Position numbers and translations under genes: made by a program. A stretch of DNA of 64,000 nucleotides from Hyphomicrobiales bacterium (lineage in GTDB: Bacteria; Pseudomonadota; Alphaproteobacteria; Rhizobiales; Rhizobiaceae). Positions 46,030 to 54,982 of the stretch are shown here, piece by piece (within the stretch, counting starts at the first letter, position 1; every line of letters begins with the position of its first letter). A model generated the notes under the pieces. That model saw only the letters and a list, made by a program, of their open reading frames with translations. It did no database searches and was not told where the DNA came from. Where the stretch lies: positions 310,001-374,000 of the forward strand of contig UCJU01000007.1 of the NCBI GenBank assembly GCA_900472925.1, read 5' to 3'.

Positions 46030-46827
46030 ATGACACGCAATTCCATCACAGCCATTTCCTCAATCGCGGCTGCAGCCTCGCTGTCGGTTGCTCTGCCGGT
46101 GGCCAATGCAGCCGACACCATTTCGAAAGATCAAGCCGTGAAAAACGTCGTTCTGGCTCACGGTGCATTCGCCGACGGCTCCGGCTGGAAAGGTGTTTAC
46201 GACAACCTGACGAAGCGCGGTTATCGTGTCACGATTGTTCAGAACCCGCTGACATCGCTCGCAGATGATGTCGTCGCCACCAAGCGTGCTCTCGAGCGGC
46301 AAGACGGTCCGGCCATTCTCGTCGGCCATTCCTGGGGCGGAACCGTCATAACGGAAGCTGGCATTGATCCGAAGGTCGCGGGTCTGGTCTATGTCTCAGC
46401 TCTCTCTCCTGATGCCGGTGAGACGACGGGCCAGCAGTACGAAGGATTTGCGCCTGCGACGGAGTTCGTCATCGAAACCACGAAAGACGGTTTTGGCTAT
46501 GTCAGCCCTGCCAAGTTCAAGGCCGGCTTCGCGCATGACGTCAGCGATGCAGATGCGGCGTTTATGAGTGCTTCGCAGGTGCCAATCAACATGTCGGCGT
46601 TCGGTACCAAGCTCGAAAATGCCGCTTGGCACACAAAGCCCAGTTGGGCAGTGATCGCCACCGAAGACAAGGCATTCGACCAAGCCATGCTGATCCATAT
46701 GGCCGAGCGCATCGGTGCCAAAATCACCAAGGTCTCTGCCAGCCACGCGCTCTTCATGACGCAGCCTGCGGTTATCTCTGACACCATCGATCAGGCTGCC
46801 AAGGCTACATCGGCGAAGTCTCAATAA
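46030..46827 (+). CDS. exported alpha/beta hydrolase (salicylate-esterase/methylesterase-like)
   Basis: The product has 265 residues. A Sec signal peptide (about 1-28, ending ANAAD) precedes NVVLAHGAFADGSGWKGVYD. The nucleophile is in VGHSWGGTVITEAG, the acid in AVIATEDKAFDQA and His in VSASHALFMTQ. It is of the EstC/RsbQ-like class often annotated as alpha/beta hydrolase fold-6. It lies under the MarR-type operator copies and before another hydrolase gene. Confidence 0.87.
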   Translation: MTRNSITAISSIAAAASLSVALPVANAADTISKDQAVKNVVLAHGAFADGSGWKGVYDNLTKRGYRVTIVQNPLTSLADDVVATKRALERQDGPAILVGHSWGGTVITEAGIDPKVAGLVYVSALSPDAGETTGQQYEGFAPATEFVIETTKDGFGYVSPAKFKAGFAHDVSDADAAFMSASQVPINMSAFGTKLENAAWHTKPSWAVIATEDKAFDQAMLIHMAERIGAKITKVSASHALFMTQPAVISDTIDQAAKATSAKSQ

Positions 46828-46920
46828 CGGATCTGCGCTAGCGGAACGGTCAAAATCCGCCCGATAACGCTCGTCACACACGACGATTGATATCGGCCCA
46901 GAGCGTGACAGGAGATACAT

Positions 46921-47898
46921 ATGACATTGGATACTGACAGGTTTTTCGTGTCGAGACGCAGCGTATTAATCGGCAGCATGGCGCTTGCCAGCAACAGCAT
47001 TCCGGCACTCGCGTTCTCGCAAAACGATCCCTCAAACAGTTCAGCACAAGGAGAAACCAACATGGGCTATGTAACAACAAAAGACGGCACCGAAATCTTC
47101 TACAAGGACTGGGGTCCAAAGGACGCACAGCCAATCGTCTTCCATCACGGCTGGCCATTGTCTTCCGACGATTGGGATGCGCAGATGCTGTTCTTCCTCT
47201 CCAAAGGCTTTCGCGTTGTGGCGCATGACCGCCGTGGTCATGGTCGCTCGGCCCAAGTCTCGGAGGGCCATGATATGGATCATTACGCTTCCGACGCCTT
47301 CGCCGTCGTCGAAGCGCTGGACCTGAAGAATGCCGTACACATTGGCCACTCCACTGGCGGCGGCGAAGTTGCCCGTTACGTGGCAAAGCATGGCGAACCG
47401 TCCGGCCGTGTTGCCAAGGCGGTTCTCGTCTCCGCCGTTCCGCCGATCATGGTCAAGACGGATGCCAATCCGGAAGGTCTGCCGATGGAAGTCTTCGACG
47501 GCTTCCGCTCAGCCCTTGCCGCAAACCGCGCGCAGTTCTTCTGCGATGTTCCGGCAGGCCCCTTCTACGGCTTCAACCGCGATGGCGCGACCGTGCATGA
47601 AGGCGTGATCCAGAACTGGTGGCGTCAAGGCATGATGGGTAGCGCAAAAGCCCATTACGATGGCATCAAGGCGTTCTCTGAAACCGACCAGACGGAGGAT
47701 TTGAAGAATATCGGCGTTCCGACGCTGGTTCTGCATGGGGAAGACGACCAGATCGTTCCAATCGCCGACTCGGCTCACAAGTCGGCCAAGCTGTTGAAGA
47801 ACGGCAAGCTGAAGACGTATCCGGGCTTCTCGCACGGCATGCTCACCGTCAATGCCGATGTGCTGAATGCCGATCTGTTGGCCTTCATCAAAAGTTGA
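46921..47898 (+). CDS. exported non-heme chloroperoxidase-like alpha/beta hydrolase
   Basis: The product has 325 residues with a Tat-type leader (VSRRSVLIGSMALASNSIPA). The catalytic core, from MGYVTTKDGTEIFYKDWGPK at about residue 48, matches cofactor-free haloperoxidases: FHHGWPLSSDDWD, VAHDRRGHGRS, nucleophile HIGHSTGGGEVARY, acid LHGEDDQIVP and His FSHGML. The internal ATG at about 47062 follows AAGGAG, so a shorter cytoplasmic form might also be made. It follows another hydrolase gene under the MarR site; a terminator lies after it. Confidence 0.88.
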   Translation: MTLDTDRFFVSRRSVLIGSMALASNSIPALAFSQNDPSNSSAQGETNMGYVTTKDGTEIFYKDWGPKDAQPIVFHHGWPLSSDDWDAQMLFFLSKGFRVVAHDRRGHGRSAQVSEGHDMDHYASDAFAVVEALDLKNAVHIGHSTGGGEVARYVAKHGEPSGRVAKAVLVSAVPPIMVKTDANPEGLPMEVFDGFRSALAANRAQFFCDVPAGPFYGFNRDGATVHEGVIQNWWRQGMMGSAKAHYDGIKAFSETDQTEDLKNIGVPTLVLHGEDDQIVPIADSAHKSAKLLKNGKLKTYPGFSHGMLTVNADVLNADLLAFIKS

Positions 47899-47970
47899 CA
47901 GCTTGACGGATCACGGCCAGACTAGCCGTTATTCTCATATCACAGGCATTCTTTGACGTAGCGAAACAAC

Positions 47971-48016
47971 AAAAAGGCCTCGGCGGGACTGAAGTCGGCC
48001 CTGCTGAGGCTTTTTT
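47971..48016 (+). terminator. Rho-independent terminator after the chloroperoxidase-like gene
   Basis: AAAAAGGCCTC, then GGCGGGACTGAAGTCGGCCC, then TGCTGAGGC followed by TTTTTT forms a long hairpin with a T run. It lies about 75 bp past the stop at 47898 and should end the two-gene hydrolase transcript. Confidence 0.8.
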
Positions 48017-48021
48017 GATAT

Positions 48022-48201
48022 CAGTGTTCCAGGCGTAGCAAACCTGATTTGGCATCAGCCAACGTCGTTATCGCTTGGCACGCAGGGGAGACACGCAAAA
48101 CAAAGCGCGTGCGGCTCTTCACGGAGTTCATATCCCACCGCCTGGCAGCCTACGCTCCCGTCCTTGCCGGACGGCGCCGTGCTCTGACGCCACACAGATG
48201 A
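48022..48201 (+). pseudogene. possible LysR-type regulator, C-terminal remnant
   Basis: The frame reads SANVVIAWHAGETRKTKRVR then LFTEFISHRLAAYAPVLAG before a TGA at 48199. The pattern V-x-AWH, followed by a basic segment and L-F-EF-RL, resembles the end of LysR-type regulators. No HTH or start is present, so only the tail remains. Between here and 48609 no gene is recognised. Confidence 0.4.
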
Positions 48202-48609
48202 GTTCGTGACACAGGTTCCAGACTCTGGCATTGAAAGGATACAAGCTTGTGGCGTGGATGTTTTCTAGTAGCAACGCCGGCTATGGTTGCCAAGTTTTTA
48301 CACAAATCGCTCTCCTCATTGCGGAAAGTCGGTTCGAAGCCTCCCAAAGCTATATTGGGAGCTTTTCGATTGCTGGACGTTGATCGCCCATGATCTAAAA
48401 CCCTCATTATGATGATATTCCCGGCAAAAACCTCGGTATGGTCGGCTAAAACAACAGTCAAAGTCGCTTCGACACCGCACCCGGCTTCCTCGGCGCTCAT
48501 CAACAGCGATCAAGCCTCAGATGAAGGAACTTCGGGACGACGAGAGGGTTTTCACAGTGGATTTCTGAGAGCGATAAACGTCTCGATCCATAAGTTTCGG
48601 GAGACGACG

Positions 48610-49011
48610 ATGATCCATTTAGGTCGCGTGATTGATCATGTCCATCTTCGGGTGTCTGATCTCGATCGGAGCCGTCGGTTTTATCGAGCCATCTGTGACG
48701 CGCTTCATCTCGGAGACGTTTTCCAGGATGCGGCTGATCACTTCATCATCGACGAAATATACGTCGATGCTGCCGATGAGTATGTCTCTCGGATTCATCT
48801 CGCTTTTCAGGCTCGTTCACAAGGCGACGTCGATGCGTTCTACCGGCTCGCCCTACAAGCTGGAGGCAGGTCGAACGGAGCGCCCGGTCTACGGCCCTAC
48901 CACGACCGGTACTATGCGGCCTTTGTGCTGGATCCAGATGGAAATAATATCGAGGCTGTCTGCGATGCGCCCAAATTTCGTAGTGCTGAATCTGTCATGG
49001 TAGAAAGATGA
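48610..49011 (+). CDS. glyoxalase/VOC-superfamily protein
   Basis: The product has 133 residues with the vicinal-oxygen-chelate fold in two beta-alpha-beta units: MIHLGRVIDHVHLRVSDLDRSRRFY (metal His near the start) and FVLDPDGNNIEAVCDAP, whose final Glu is the usual metal ligand. GGGAG precedes the ATG at 48610. Many such proteins are uncharacterised or confer drug resistance. It stands alone, and the downstream IS3 fragment runs into its end. Confidence 0.82.
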   Translation: MIHLGRVIDHVHLRVSDLDRSRRFYRAICDALHLGDVFQDAADHFIIDEIYVDAADEYVSRIHLAFQARSQGDVDAFYRLALQAGGRSNGAPGLRPYHDRYYAAFVLDPDGNNIEAVCDAPKFRSAESVMVER

Positions 49012-49068
49012 GAGGATAGTAGCATCAGCAAATTCTGCGCGGCACATAGCCCGAAATAAAGTTGAGGT

Positions 49069-49263
49069 CAGTTGCCACTTGCGCAAGACATTCTCATGAA
49101 CATCACGATCGCCGGCTGCCTGAGCAACAGTGACCCCACGCTCCTTAACCAACTTCACTGCGTCAAGCTTGTACTCCCGGCTGAACTTCCTTCGTTGCAT
49201 TCATGCGCTCCAGTTTCATTGCCAGCACCTTAACTCGGTGTCCACGAAATTGGCAGCAGGCCA
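49069..49263 (-). mobile_element. IS3-family element, left-end fragment with truncated orfA
   Basis: The minus strand from 49200 reads MQRRKFSREYKLDAVKLVKE, RGVTVAQAAGDRDVHENVLR KWQ, the HTH region of IS3-family OrfA, and then turns into unrelated residues. Upstream, TGTCCACGAAATTGGCAGCA at 49239-49258 with GGCCA after it resembles the terminal inverted repeat of such elements, with TG at the tip. So about 195 bp of a left end remains and the rest is deleted. Confidence 0.7.
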
Positions 49264-49371
49264 TAGTTCTGGTTCCTCTCCGGCCTAAATTACCGTGCCG
49301 CCATTATAATCAAACATCTGTCGCTCGTGCAAAGCTGTTCGCATCGTCTGGCGACCACCGTGATATCCCGT

Positions 49372-49578
49372 TCAAAGGGTATGACGCGACTGGCACTTGC
49401 TATGGCCTTGGCAGATGATCAACGACTTCGACACGGGTGCCTCCGTTGGCTTTTGAGCGCGAAAGCCGTCGTCGAGTCCATATCCCTTTAGGGCTTCAAT
49501 CCCGTACGGCGGGCCGCCTAGTACATGCGTTCTAATGGCATAACCCGTTGTGCTGTGCTCAATGCGATATCTCTTCAC
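49372..49578 (-). CDS. possible hypothetical protein, 68 residues
   Basis: The frame MKRYRIEHSTTGYAIRTHVL to QSRHTL has no recognised family, no membrane segment and no good ribosome-binding site. It lies in the gap between the IS3 fragment and the autotransporter gene. It could be a relic or noise. Confidence 0.2.
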   Translation of the reverse strand: MKRYRIEHSTTGYAIRTHVLGGPPYGIEALKGYGLDDGFRAQKPTEAPVSKSLIICQGHSKCQSRHTL

Positions 49579-49637
49579 ATTTGTGAGAGCGGTGGGGAAT
49601 CCTCGTCTCTCAACATTTCATATTGCAGGAGGTTTAG

Positions 49638-52600
49638 TTGCGGCCGCATTCAAAGACACAGATCCCCGTGAAGCTTCTTTCCAGTTCGACAGCCCTCACG
49701 GCCTTTCACGGCAGCTTCGTGACAATTTCGGCTATCATGGCGTTAAGCGTCTCTTCTGCCATGGCACAACAGCAGAACTACATCTTGGATAGCGGCAGCG
49801 TTCAATGGACGACCGACCAGGTGATCACAGGCGACATGATCATCGGATTGAACAATAAGGGCGTCAGCGCAACGATCACAGATGGTGCGAAAGTATCTGT
49901 TGGATCGGATGCAATGATCGGTAGCTCCGACACGTCGGAGGGGACGGTCACCGTATCAGGCGCGGGATCTGAATTGACGGTGGTGCGAACAAATGCCGTA
50001 TTGGGTAATACACTGACGATTGGAGGAAATTGCCTCTCGATCGTTTGCCCTTTCGGAGGTGTTGGAACCCTGAATGTTTTGAGCGGAGCCAAGGTCGATG
50101 CCAGAGATATAACATTGGGATCAGGTGCCAACTCTCGCGGTTACCTGACGGTATCAGGTGCGGGATCGATCCTTTCAGCCGATAGTTTTTCGACCGGTTC
50201 CGACCAGGATGAAAATGCAACTTTGGCAGCCCGACCTTCGTCTTTTTTGACTGTTGAAAATGGCGCAACCGTTTCGACGAAGTCTGCAGGATTTAACATT
50301 GCGGACACGACTGGTGTTGCCAATATGAATATCCGCGGTGCTGGCACGAGCTGGATAAACAGTGGCAATGCTGGTCTGAACGGATCGCTCGCGGTCAGCG
50401 ATGGTGCGACTTTCCAGACGAAATACCTGAATATCGAAAGCTCAGGCGAATTCTTGAGTTCCGGCGGCAACACCACAGTGACCGTAACGGATAAGATCGA
50501 CCTCGATGGCCGGATCGTCGTTGCTGACGGAAGCAAATTGAATGTGGCCAACACGATCAAGATGACGGAGGACGCCTTTCTGATCTTTGGCGGACGGGTC
50601 GATAATACAAGGCTTGGAGCAGATCCCGTCGCTATCGATACGCGGGCGGCAGGTAGCTTGAATCCTGAAGCCGTCATCGACTTTGGAAAATCGGAAACTG
50701 CGCGCGTCGTCTTCAATCATACCAACAGCGACTATCAATTTTCCAACAAGCTCATCGGGAATGGATCCATTGCCAGCCTTGCAGGCACGACAACGATCAG
50801 TGGCGACCTGACTGGATTCAGCGCGTATGACAATATTTCCGGCGGCGTGATCGTGGATGGGGGCAGCAAGCTGACGATCAAAGGCGACCTGGGTACAAAA
50901 GTGGTCCCGGATAGCACGACACTTCCATCGAGCAATCAGTTTTGGGTCAAGAACGGCACGCTCGTCATTGGTGGTGAAACGGGAAGTCTCGTGACAAACT
51001 TCATGGGGACTGAATTTTACACCAGCACAGTTCAAGTCATGGGGGATTACCTGCGCGATGCGAGAGGACTTCCCAAAGGTGTCTACGGAACACTCGCTGG
51101 TAGCGGCACCGTGGGAAACACCTTTATCGACACAGGTGCAACACTTTCGCCGGGTGACAGCAGCAACGCGATTGGCGCGATGGTTGTCAAGGGTCAACTC
51201 GCGTTCAATGACGGTGCGATCTATGCAGTTGACGTAGCGGGCAATGGTCAGAGCGACCGGGTGTCGGTGGATACGCTCAAGGCAGCCAACGGCAATATCG
51301 TAAACGGCGTGTGGCAAACCTCCGATGCTGGGGGCAAAACGGTCATCGGGAAAGACGCATCCGTACAGGTCACGGCACTTGACCCAGCAACGAGTTATAG
51401 GAATGGGCAAAGTTATACAATCTTGACATCGGCAGGTGGAATTCAGGGTTCTTTCGCTCAGGCATTGTCGAAATCCGCGTTTCTGGATGTTGCCCTCGAT
51501 CAGCAGGAAAAGCAGATTGACCTGAAGATTGCCGTCAAAGATACTGGAACACCCACCAATCCCAATCCCCCTAGCAATCCTAATCCACCAACGAATCCTA
51601 ACCCGCCGACCAACCCAAATCCGCCCACCAATCCAAACCCACCAACAAACCCCAACCCGCCCAGCCAACCTGGTGCAGGCCTTTTCGATAGCGTTGCCGC
51701 GACCTCCAATCAAATCGCGGTCTCCCGGTCACTGAACACGCTGCAGCAGAGCGGAGACAGTCTCTCGCTCTACAACAAGTTGCTTCTCCTTGATGCTAAC
51801 GAAGCGCGCAGTGCATTCGACCAGCTATCAGGCGAGGCGAACGCCTCTGCAAAATCGGCCATTATCATGGGCAGTGGTCTGGTCCGTGACGCAACCAACG
51901 ATCGCCTGCGTGCCGGAACCGGAGATACGGCTGCAAAGGTGACAAGCCCGACCATGGTCATGAACTTCTGGGATGACGATCGTTGGGGTAAATCTGACCC
52001 GATGGCTGCTGTGATGAAAACCCCGTCCGAGCCAGTTTGGTCGATTTGGGGACAAGCCTTCGGATCCTGGAGCGGGATAGATGCTCACGATGGGATGGCT
52101 GGCATGCATGTCGCCACTGGCGGTATTATCACCGGTATCGATACCTTGATCGACGGTGATACCCGACTTGGTGCTTTCGCGGGATACAGCCACACTGGTG
52201 CTGATGTGTCCGGCCGCGACTCCTCGACAGACAGCGACAACTACCATTTCGGTGTCTATGGCGGCACTCAATGGGATGCCATTTCCCTGCGCACTGGGGC
52301 GTCCTACACCATCCACGAACTATCAAGCCGTCGGTCCGTTAATTTTGCGGGTCTGTCTGAAAATCTACGGGCCGATTACGACGCGGGCACTTTCCAAGCC
52401 TATGGAGAGCTTGGTTACAAAATTAAGACGGGGTTGGGTGCCTTCGAGCCTTTTGTCAACCTGGCACAGGTTTCTCTTCATACCGACAGGTTTACAGAGA
52501 GTGGTGGCATCAGCGCGCTGACATCCAGCGGAGATACGCTCAATACAACCTTCAGTACGGTTGGCGCACGTCTCTCCTCTGATTTCGATATTGGAAATCA

Positions 52601-52856
52601 AAAGGCAATGGCCACGGGGATGGTTGGATGGCGCCATGCTTTCGGTGACACAGATCCGACCTCCCGCTTCGCGTTCGCCGCAAGCGATAGCTACGTTGTT
52701 CGCGGGGCACCCATCACGACGGATGCAATGATTGTTCAGGTTGGTGTTTCCATGAATCTTACTACCATGGCCACCATCGGCGTTTCCTATAATGGAGATT
52801 TCAGCAGCGACGAGACCGTAAATGGTGTCGACGCCAAGCTGAATGTGCGCTTCTGA
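49638..52856 (+). CDS. type V autotransporter adhesin-like protein
   Basis: The product has 1072 residues. It starts with TTG at 49638 behind a perfect AGGAGG. An extended signal peptide (about 1-44, ending SSAMA) precedes a passenger built of Gly/Ser/Thr-rich repeats (VSGAGSELTV, VSGAGSILSA, RGAGTSWINSGNAG) typical of a beta-helix. A proline-rich linker of NPNPP(T/S) repeats lies at about 637-676, and an autotransporter beta-barrel at about 795-1072 (WGQAFGSWSGIDAHDGMAGM) ends in NVRF, the terminal-Phe signature needed for outer-membrane insertion. No protease triad is seen, so adhesion is more likely than proteolysis. An ialB-like gene overlaps its stop by one base. Confidence 0.92.
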   Translation: MRPHSKTQIPVKLLSSSTALTAFHGSFVTISAIMALSVSSAMAQQQNYILDSGSVQWTTDQVITGDMIIGLNNKGVSATITDGAKVSVGSDAMIGSSDTSEGTVTVSGAGSELTVVRTNAVLGNTLTIGGNCLSIVCPFGGVGTLNVLSGAKVDARDITLGSGANSRGYLTVSGAGSILSADSFSTGSDQDENATLAARPSSFLTVENGATVSTKSAGFNIADTTGVANMNIRGAGTSWINSGNAGLNGSLAVSDGATFQTKYLNIESSGEFLSSGGNTTVTVTDKIDLDGRIVVADGSKLNVANTIKMTEDAFLIFGGRVDNTRLGADPVAIDTRAAGSLNPEAVIDFGKSETARVVFNHTNSDYQFSNKLIGNGSIASLAGTTTISGDLTGFSAYDNISGGVIVDGGSKLTIKGDLGTKVVPDSTTLPSSNQFWVKNGTLVIGGETGSLVTNFMGTEFYTSTVQVMGDYLRDARGLPKGVYGTLAGSGTVGNTFIDTGATLSPGDSSNAIGAMVVKGQLAFNDGAIYAVDVAGNGQSDRVSVDTLKAANGNIVNGVWQTSDAGGKTVIGKDASVQVTALDPATSYRNGQSYTILTSAGGIQGSFAQALSKSAFLDVALDQQEKQIDLKIAVKDTGTPTNPNPPSNPNPPTNPNPPTNPNPPTNPNPPTNPNPPSQPGAGLFDSVAATSNQIAVSRSLNTLQQSGDSLSLYNKLLLLDANEARSAFDQLSGEANASAKSAIIMGSGLVRDATNDRLRAGTGDTAAKVTSPTMVMNFWDDDRWGKSDPMAAVMKTPSEPVWSIWGQAFGSWSGIDAHDGMAGMHVATGGIITGIDTLIDGDTRLGAFAGYSHTGADVSGRDSSTDSDNYHFGVYGGTQWDAISLRTGASYTIHELSSRRSVNFAGLSENLRADYDAGTFQAYGELGYKIKTGLGAFEPFVNLAQVSLHTDRFTESGGISALTSSGDTLNTTFSTVGARLSSDFDIGNQKAMATGMVGWRHAFGDTDPTSRFAFAASDSYVVRGAPITTDAMIVQVGVSMNLTTMATIGVSYNGDFSSDETVNGVDAKLNVRF
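51550..51665 (+). repeat. tandem 18-bp repeats encoding NPNPP(T/S)
   Basis: Six or so imperfect copies of an 18-bp unit encode (T/S)NPNPP within the autotransporter. Codons vary between copies (AAT/AAC, CCC/CCA/CCG), so the peptide repeat is conserved while the DNA has drifted. It joins the passenger to the barrel and could vary in length between strains. Confidence 0.85.
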
Positions 52857-53380
52857 TGTATTTTCGGAAAATTGTGCTATGCACTGCGGCCGTTCTGGCC
52901 GCAGTGTCGGCCTTGGCTCAAAATGCAGATCCGATGGCACCGACAGCTTTGTCCGAGGTGTATAAGGATTGGACGGTAAACTGCGCAAACCGAGACGCCA
53001 AACAGGAATGCGCCTTCTCCCAGTCTCAGACAAACGGCAACGGCCAACGGATACTGACCGTTGAGGTTCGTCCAACCAACGACGGTGGCCTCAAGGGCAA
53101 TCTCATCTTGCCGTTTGGGCTACGACTGGAAAAAGGTGCGACCTTCGCCATCGATGATTTGCCGCCTGGCGCCCCCGCCCGCTTCAGGACGTGCCTGCCA
53201 ATTGGGTGTGTTGTTCCGCTGATTTTCGTTGATAAAACAGTCAAGTCTCTTCGCGAAGGCAAAACCCTCAAAATCGTTGCCGTATCGAATGAAGGCGACA
53301 AGGACATCCCGTTTTCCGTTTCTCTGCAGGGGTTTAAAGAGGCGCTGGACCGAACCCTCGTCCTGACAAAGGGCAAGTAG
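52856..53380 (+). CDS. IalB-family (invasion-associated locus B) protein
   Basis: The product has 174 residues. A Sec signal peptide (about 1-21, ending SALAQ) is followed by VYKDWTVNCANRDAKQECAF, and two Cys pairs (NC-x9-C and TCLPIGC) that likely form disulphides, as in the family. GATFAIDDLPPGAPARFRTC and IPFSVSLQGFKEALDRT complete the pattern. IalB of Bartonella promotes invasion of erythrocytes; Rhizobiales relatives are general periplasmic proteins. The TGATG overlap with the autotransporter gene implies coupled translation and perhaps joint function, such as periplasmic assistance in export. Confidence 0.88.
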   Translation: MYFRKIVLCTAAVLAAVSALAQNADPMAPTALSEVYKDWTVNCANRDAKQECAFSQSQTNGNGQRILTVEVRPTNDGGLKGNLILPFGLRLEKGATFAIDDLPPGAPARFRTCLPIGCVVPLIFVDKTVKSLREGKTLKIVAVSNEGDKDIPFSVSLQGFKEALDRTLVLTKGK

Positions 53381-53524
53381 CAAGTTCCAGCAAAACTGGG
53401 AGTGAACTTGCTGTGACCCGAGATGTGACGCCGCGTTAAATTCCAGGCCAGATCGTAGCCGAGTTCCGTTAGCAGTGCCAGTGCCAGCGCGGCTGTTTTT
53501 TTAATCTCGTGCGCACACCCCGCG

Positions 53525-53850
53525 ATCGCAGTTTACCTCCGTCGACTTCACGGCGGTGCTGAAGAAGGCTGAGATCCACATCTCGATGGATGGCGAGGGC
53601 GCGTGGCGCGACAAGGTGTTCGTTGAGCGGCTCTGGCGTTCGATCAAATACGAAGAAGTCTACCTCCAATCCGACAGTCCGCGTCGGCATTGGCCGATAT
53701 CCGACCTTCTACAGATAGCCGAAACCCAAATTCATCGCTTGACCGGCAGACGCCGGATCAGGCGTACTTCAACGCGCTGACACCAATAATAACGGCAGCC
53801 TCGTCGAGGCGGAAAATCCACTTAACACAACGCGCGGAACTGTTCAGGCA
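53525..53850 (+). mobile_element. IS3-family element, right-end fragment with decayed orfB
   Basis: Frames on the + strand give LKKAEIHISMDGEGAWRDKV, FVERLWRSIKYEEVYLQ, and after frameshifts SSLDRQTPDQAYFNALTPI, then RRKIHLTQRAELFRQTEPAL. These are the DDE end of IS3-family OrfB (with the NVFVERLWRSIKYE Glu region) and the terminal sequence. Stops and frameshifts interrupt it. The gap from 53381 to 53524 holds nothing recognised. Confidence 0.75.
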
Positions 53851-53931
53851 AACCGAGCCGGCTCTATGCACGATTACGCGTGATGATTAAGCAAAGCCAA
53901 CACTCCGGCATTATCGCATTGTAGGCAGACA

Positions 53932-54858
53932 TCATGCGATATGTGCAGGAAGAAGGCGGTTTCTGCCGGAAAACTCGCGTCTGGAAAACTCTACAAAATC
54001 TAGAACGGCTTTTGATTTTTCATTGGCCTGCCATCCCACAACGAGTTCCACCTCGTCCGGAATCTCGGTGAGCGCGCGGTAGACCAAATGTGGGCTGAGA
54101 TTATGAGCAAGCCACGACGGCGCGATTGCGATACCCACGCCAGCGGCAACAAGCGTGGCTATGGCAAGGGTGTGCGACACCTCCTGAACCACCATGGGAT
54201 AGATGCCTGCGAGCCTGAACGCATCCATGATGACATGGTAATAACTCGCGCCAACTGTTGGCGCATAGGTAATGATGGGTTCGCCAGCGAAATCCTTGAC
54301 GCTGATCGCCTCCTGCCTAGCCAAGCGGTGGTCCTTGTGCAGCACAGCCACGAAACCTTCTTTCAGCAGATGCTCGGTTTTCAGAAAGCCCGCAGGATTG
54401 GTGGGGCGGATGAAGGCCACTTGTACGCTCCCGTTCTGAAGCATTTCCAATTGGCTGGCGGTGCCAAGCAACTGCACATCGACCTGAATATTTGGGTATT
54501 TCTTGTGAAACTCGGCAATGACGCCAGGCAGTACATGCGACAGGGCAACGTGAACGCCGCTCACGTAGATCTTTCCACTATCATCGCCAGAAATAGAACG
54601 CGTGTGCGTGACCGCTCTGTCGATGCCGCCTAGTATTTCCATGGCATGACGCAGGAAAATCTCTCCCGCCGGTGTCAGTTTCACGCTGCGTGTCGTGCGC
54701 GACAGAAGTCGCGTCCCGATACGTTCCTCGAGTTGACGGATCTGCTGGCTGAGAGGCGCTTGTGCCATGCCAAGCCGGTCTGCCGCGCGGCTGAAATGCA
54801 GCTCCTCCGCAACGCAGGCAAAATAGTGAAGGTGACGAAACTCTATGCCATATTTCAT
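53932..54858 (-). CDS. LysR-family transcriptional regulator, divergent from peptide ABC operon
   Basis: The product has 308 residues of the CatR/CbbR-like kind: FRHLHYFACVAEELHFSRAA, DRLGMAQAPLSQQIRQLEER. The effector domain starts IYVSGVHVALSHVLPGVIAE. It is divergent from the ABC-enzyme operon at 54983, with 125 bp between and a candidate site at 54895-54922. It is the likely activator of that operon, responding to one of the pathway compounds. Confidence 0.9.
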   Translation of the reverse strand: MKYGIEFRHLHYFACVAEELHFSRAADRLGMAQAPLSQQIRQLEERIGTRLLSRTTRSVKLTPAGEIFLRHAMEILGGIDRAVTHTRSISGDDSGKIYVSGVHVALSHVLPGVIAEFHKKYPNIQVDVQLLGTASQLEMLQNGSVQVAFIRPTNPAGFLKTEHLLKEGFVAVLHKDHRLARQEAISVKDFAGEPIITYAPTVGASYYHVIMDAFRLAGIYPMVVQEVSHTLAIATLVAAGVGIAIAPSWLAHNLSPHLVYRALTEIPDEVELVVGWQANEKSKAVLDFVEFSRREFSGRNRLLPAHIA

Positions 54859-54894
54859 ATCCTACAGATATCAATACCCGGCTTATTTTGTAAT

Positions 54895-54922
54895 AGATAA
54901 TAATTTATTTCCGTGATTATCT
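54895..54922. promoter_or_regulatory. inverted repeat AGATAAT-N14-ATTATCT
   Basis: A perfect 7-bp inverted repeat with a 14-base AT-rich centre lies between the LysR gene and the divergent ABC operon, about 60 bp before the operon start. Its spacing is compatible with a LysR-type regulator dimer site. Confidence 0.45.
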
Positions 54923-54982
54923 GAAAAAAACAAATGAAATAACGGGAATAGCTGAAACATCAATTCCAGAAAACGGAGCCCT

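Noticed and set aside
50442-51713. 423-codon minus-strand frame inside the autotransporter gene
   Set aside because: The plus strand encodes a coherent autotransporter from signal peptide to terminal Phe; the antisense frame shows no motif and is rich in Arg and Cys.
49069-53850. Composite transposon formed by the two IS3 fragments
   Set aside because: Each fragment lacks most of the element and they are in opposite orientation with only one terminal repeat seen, so a functional composite cannot be supported.
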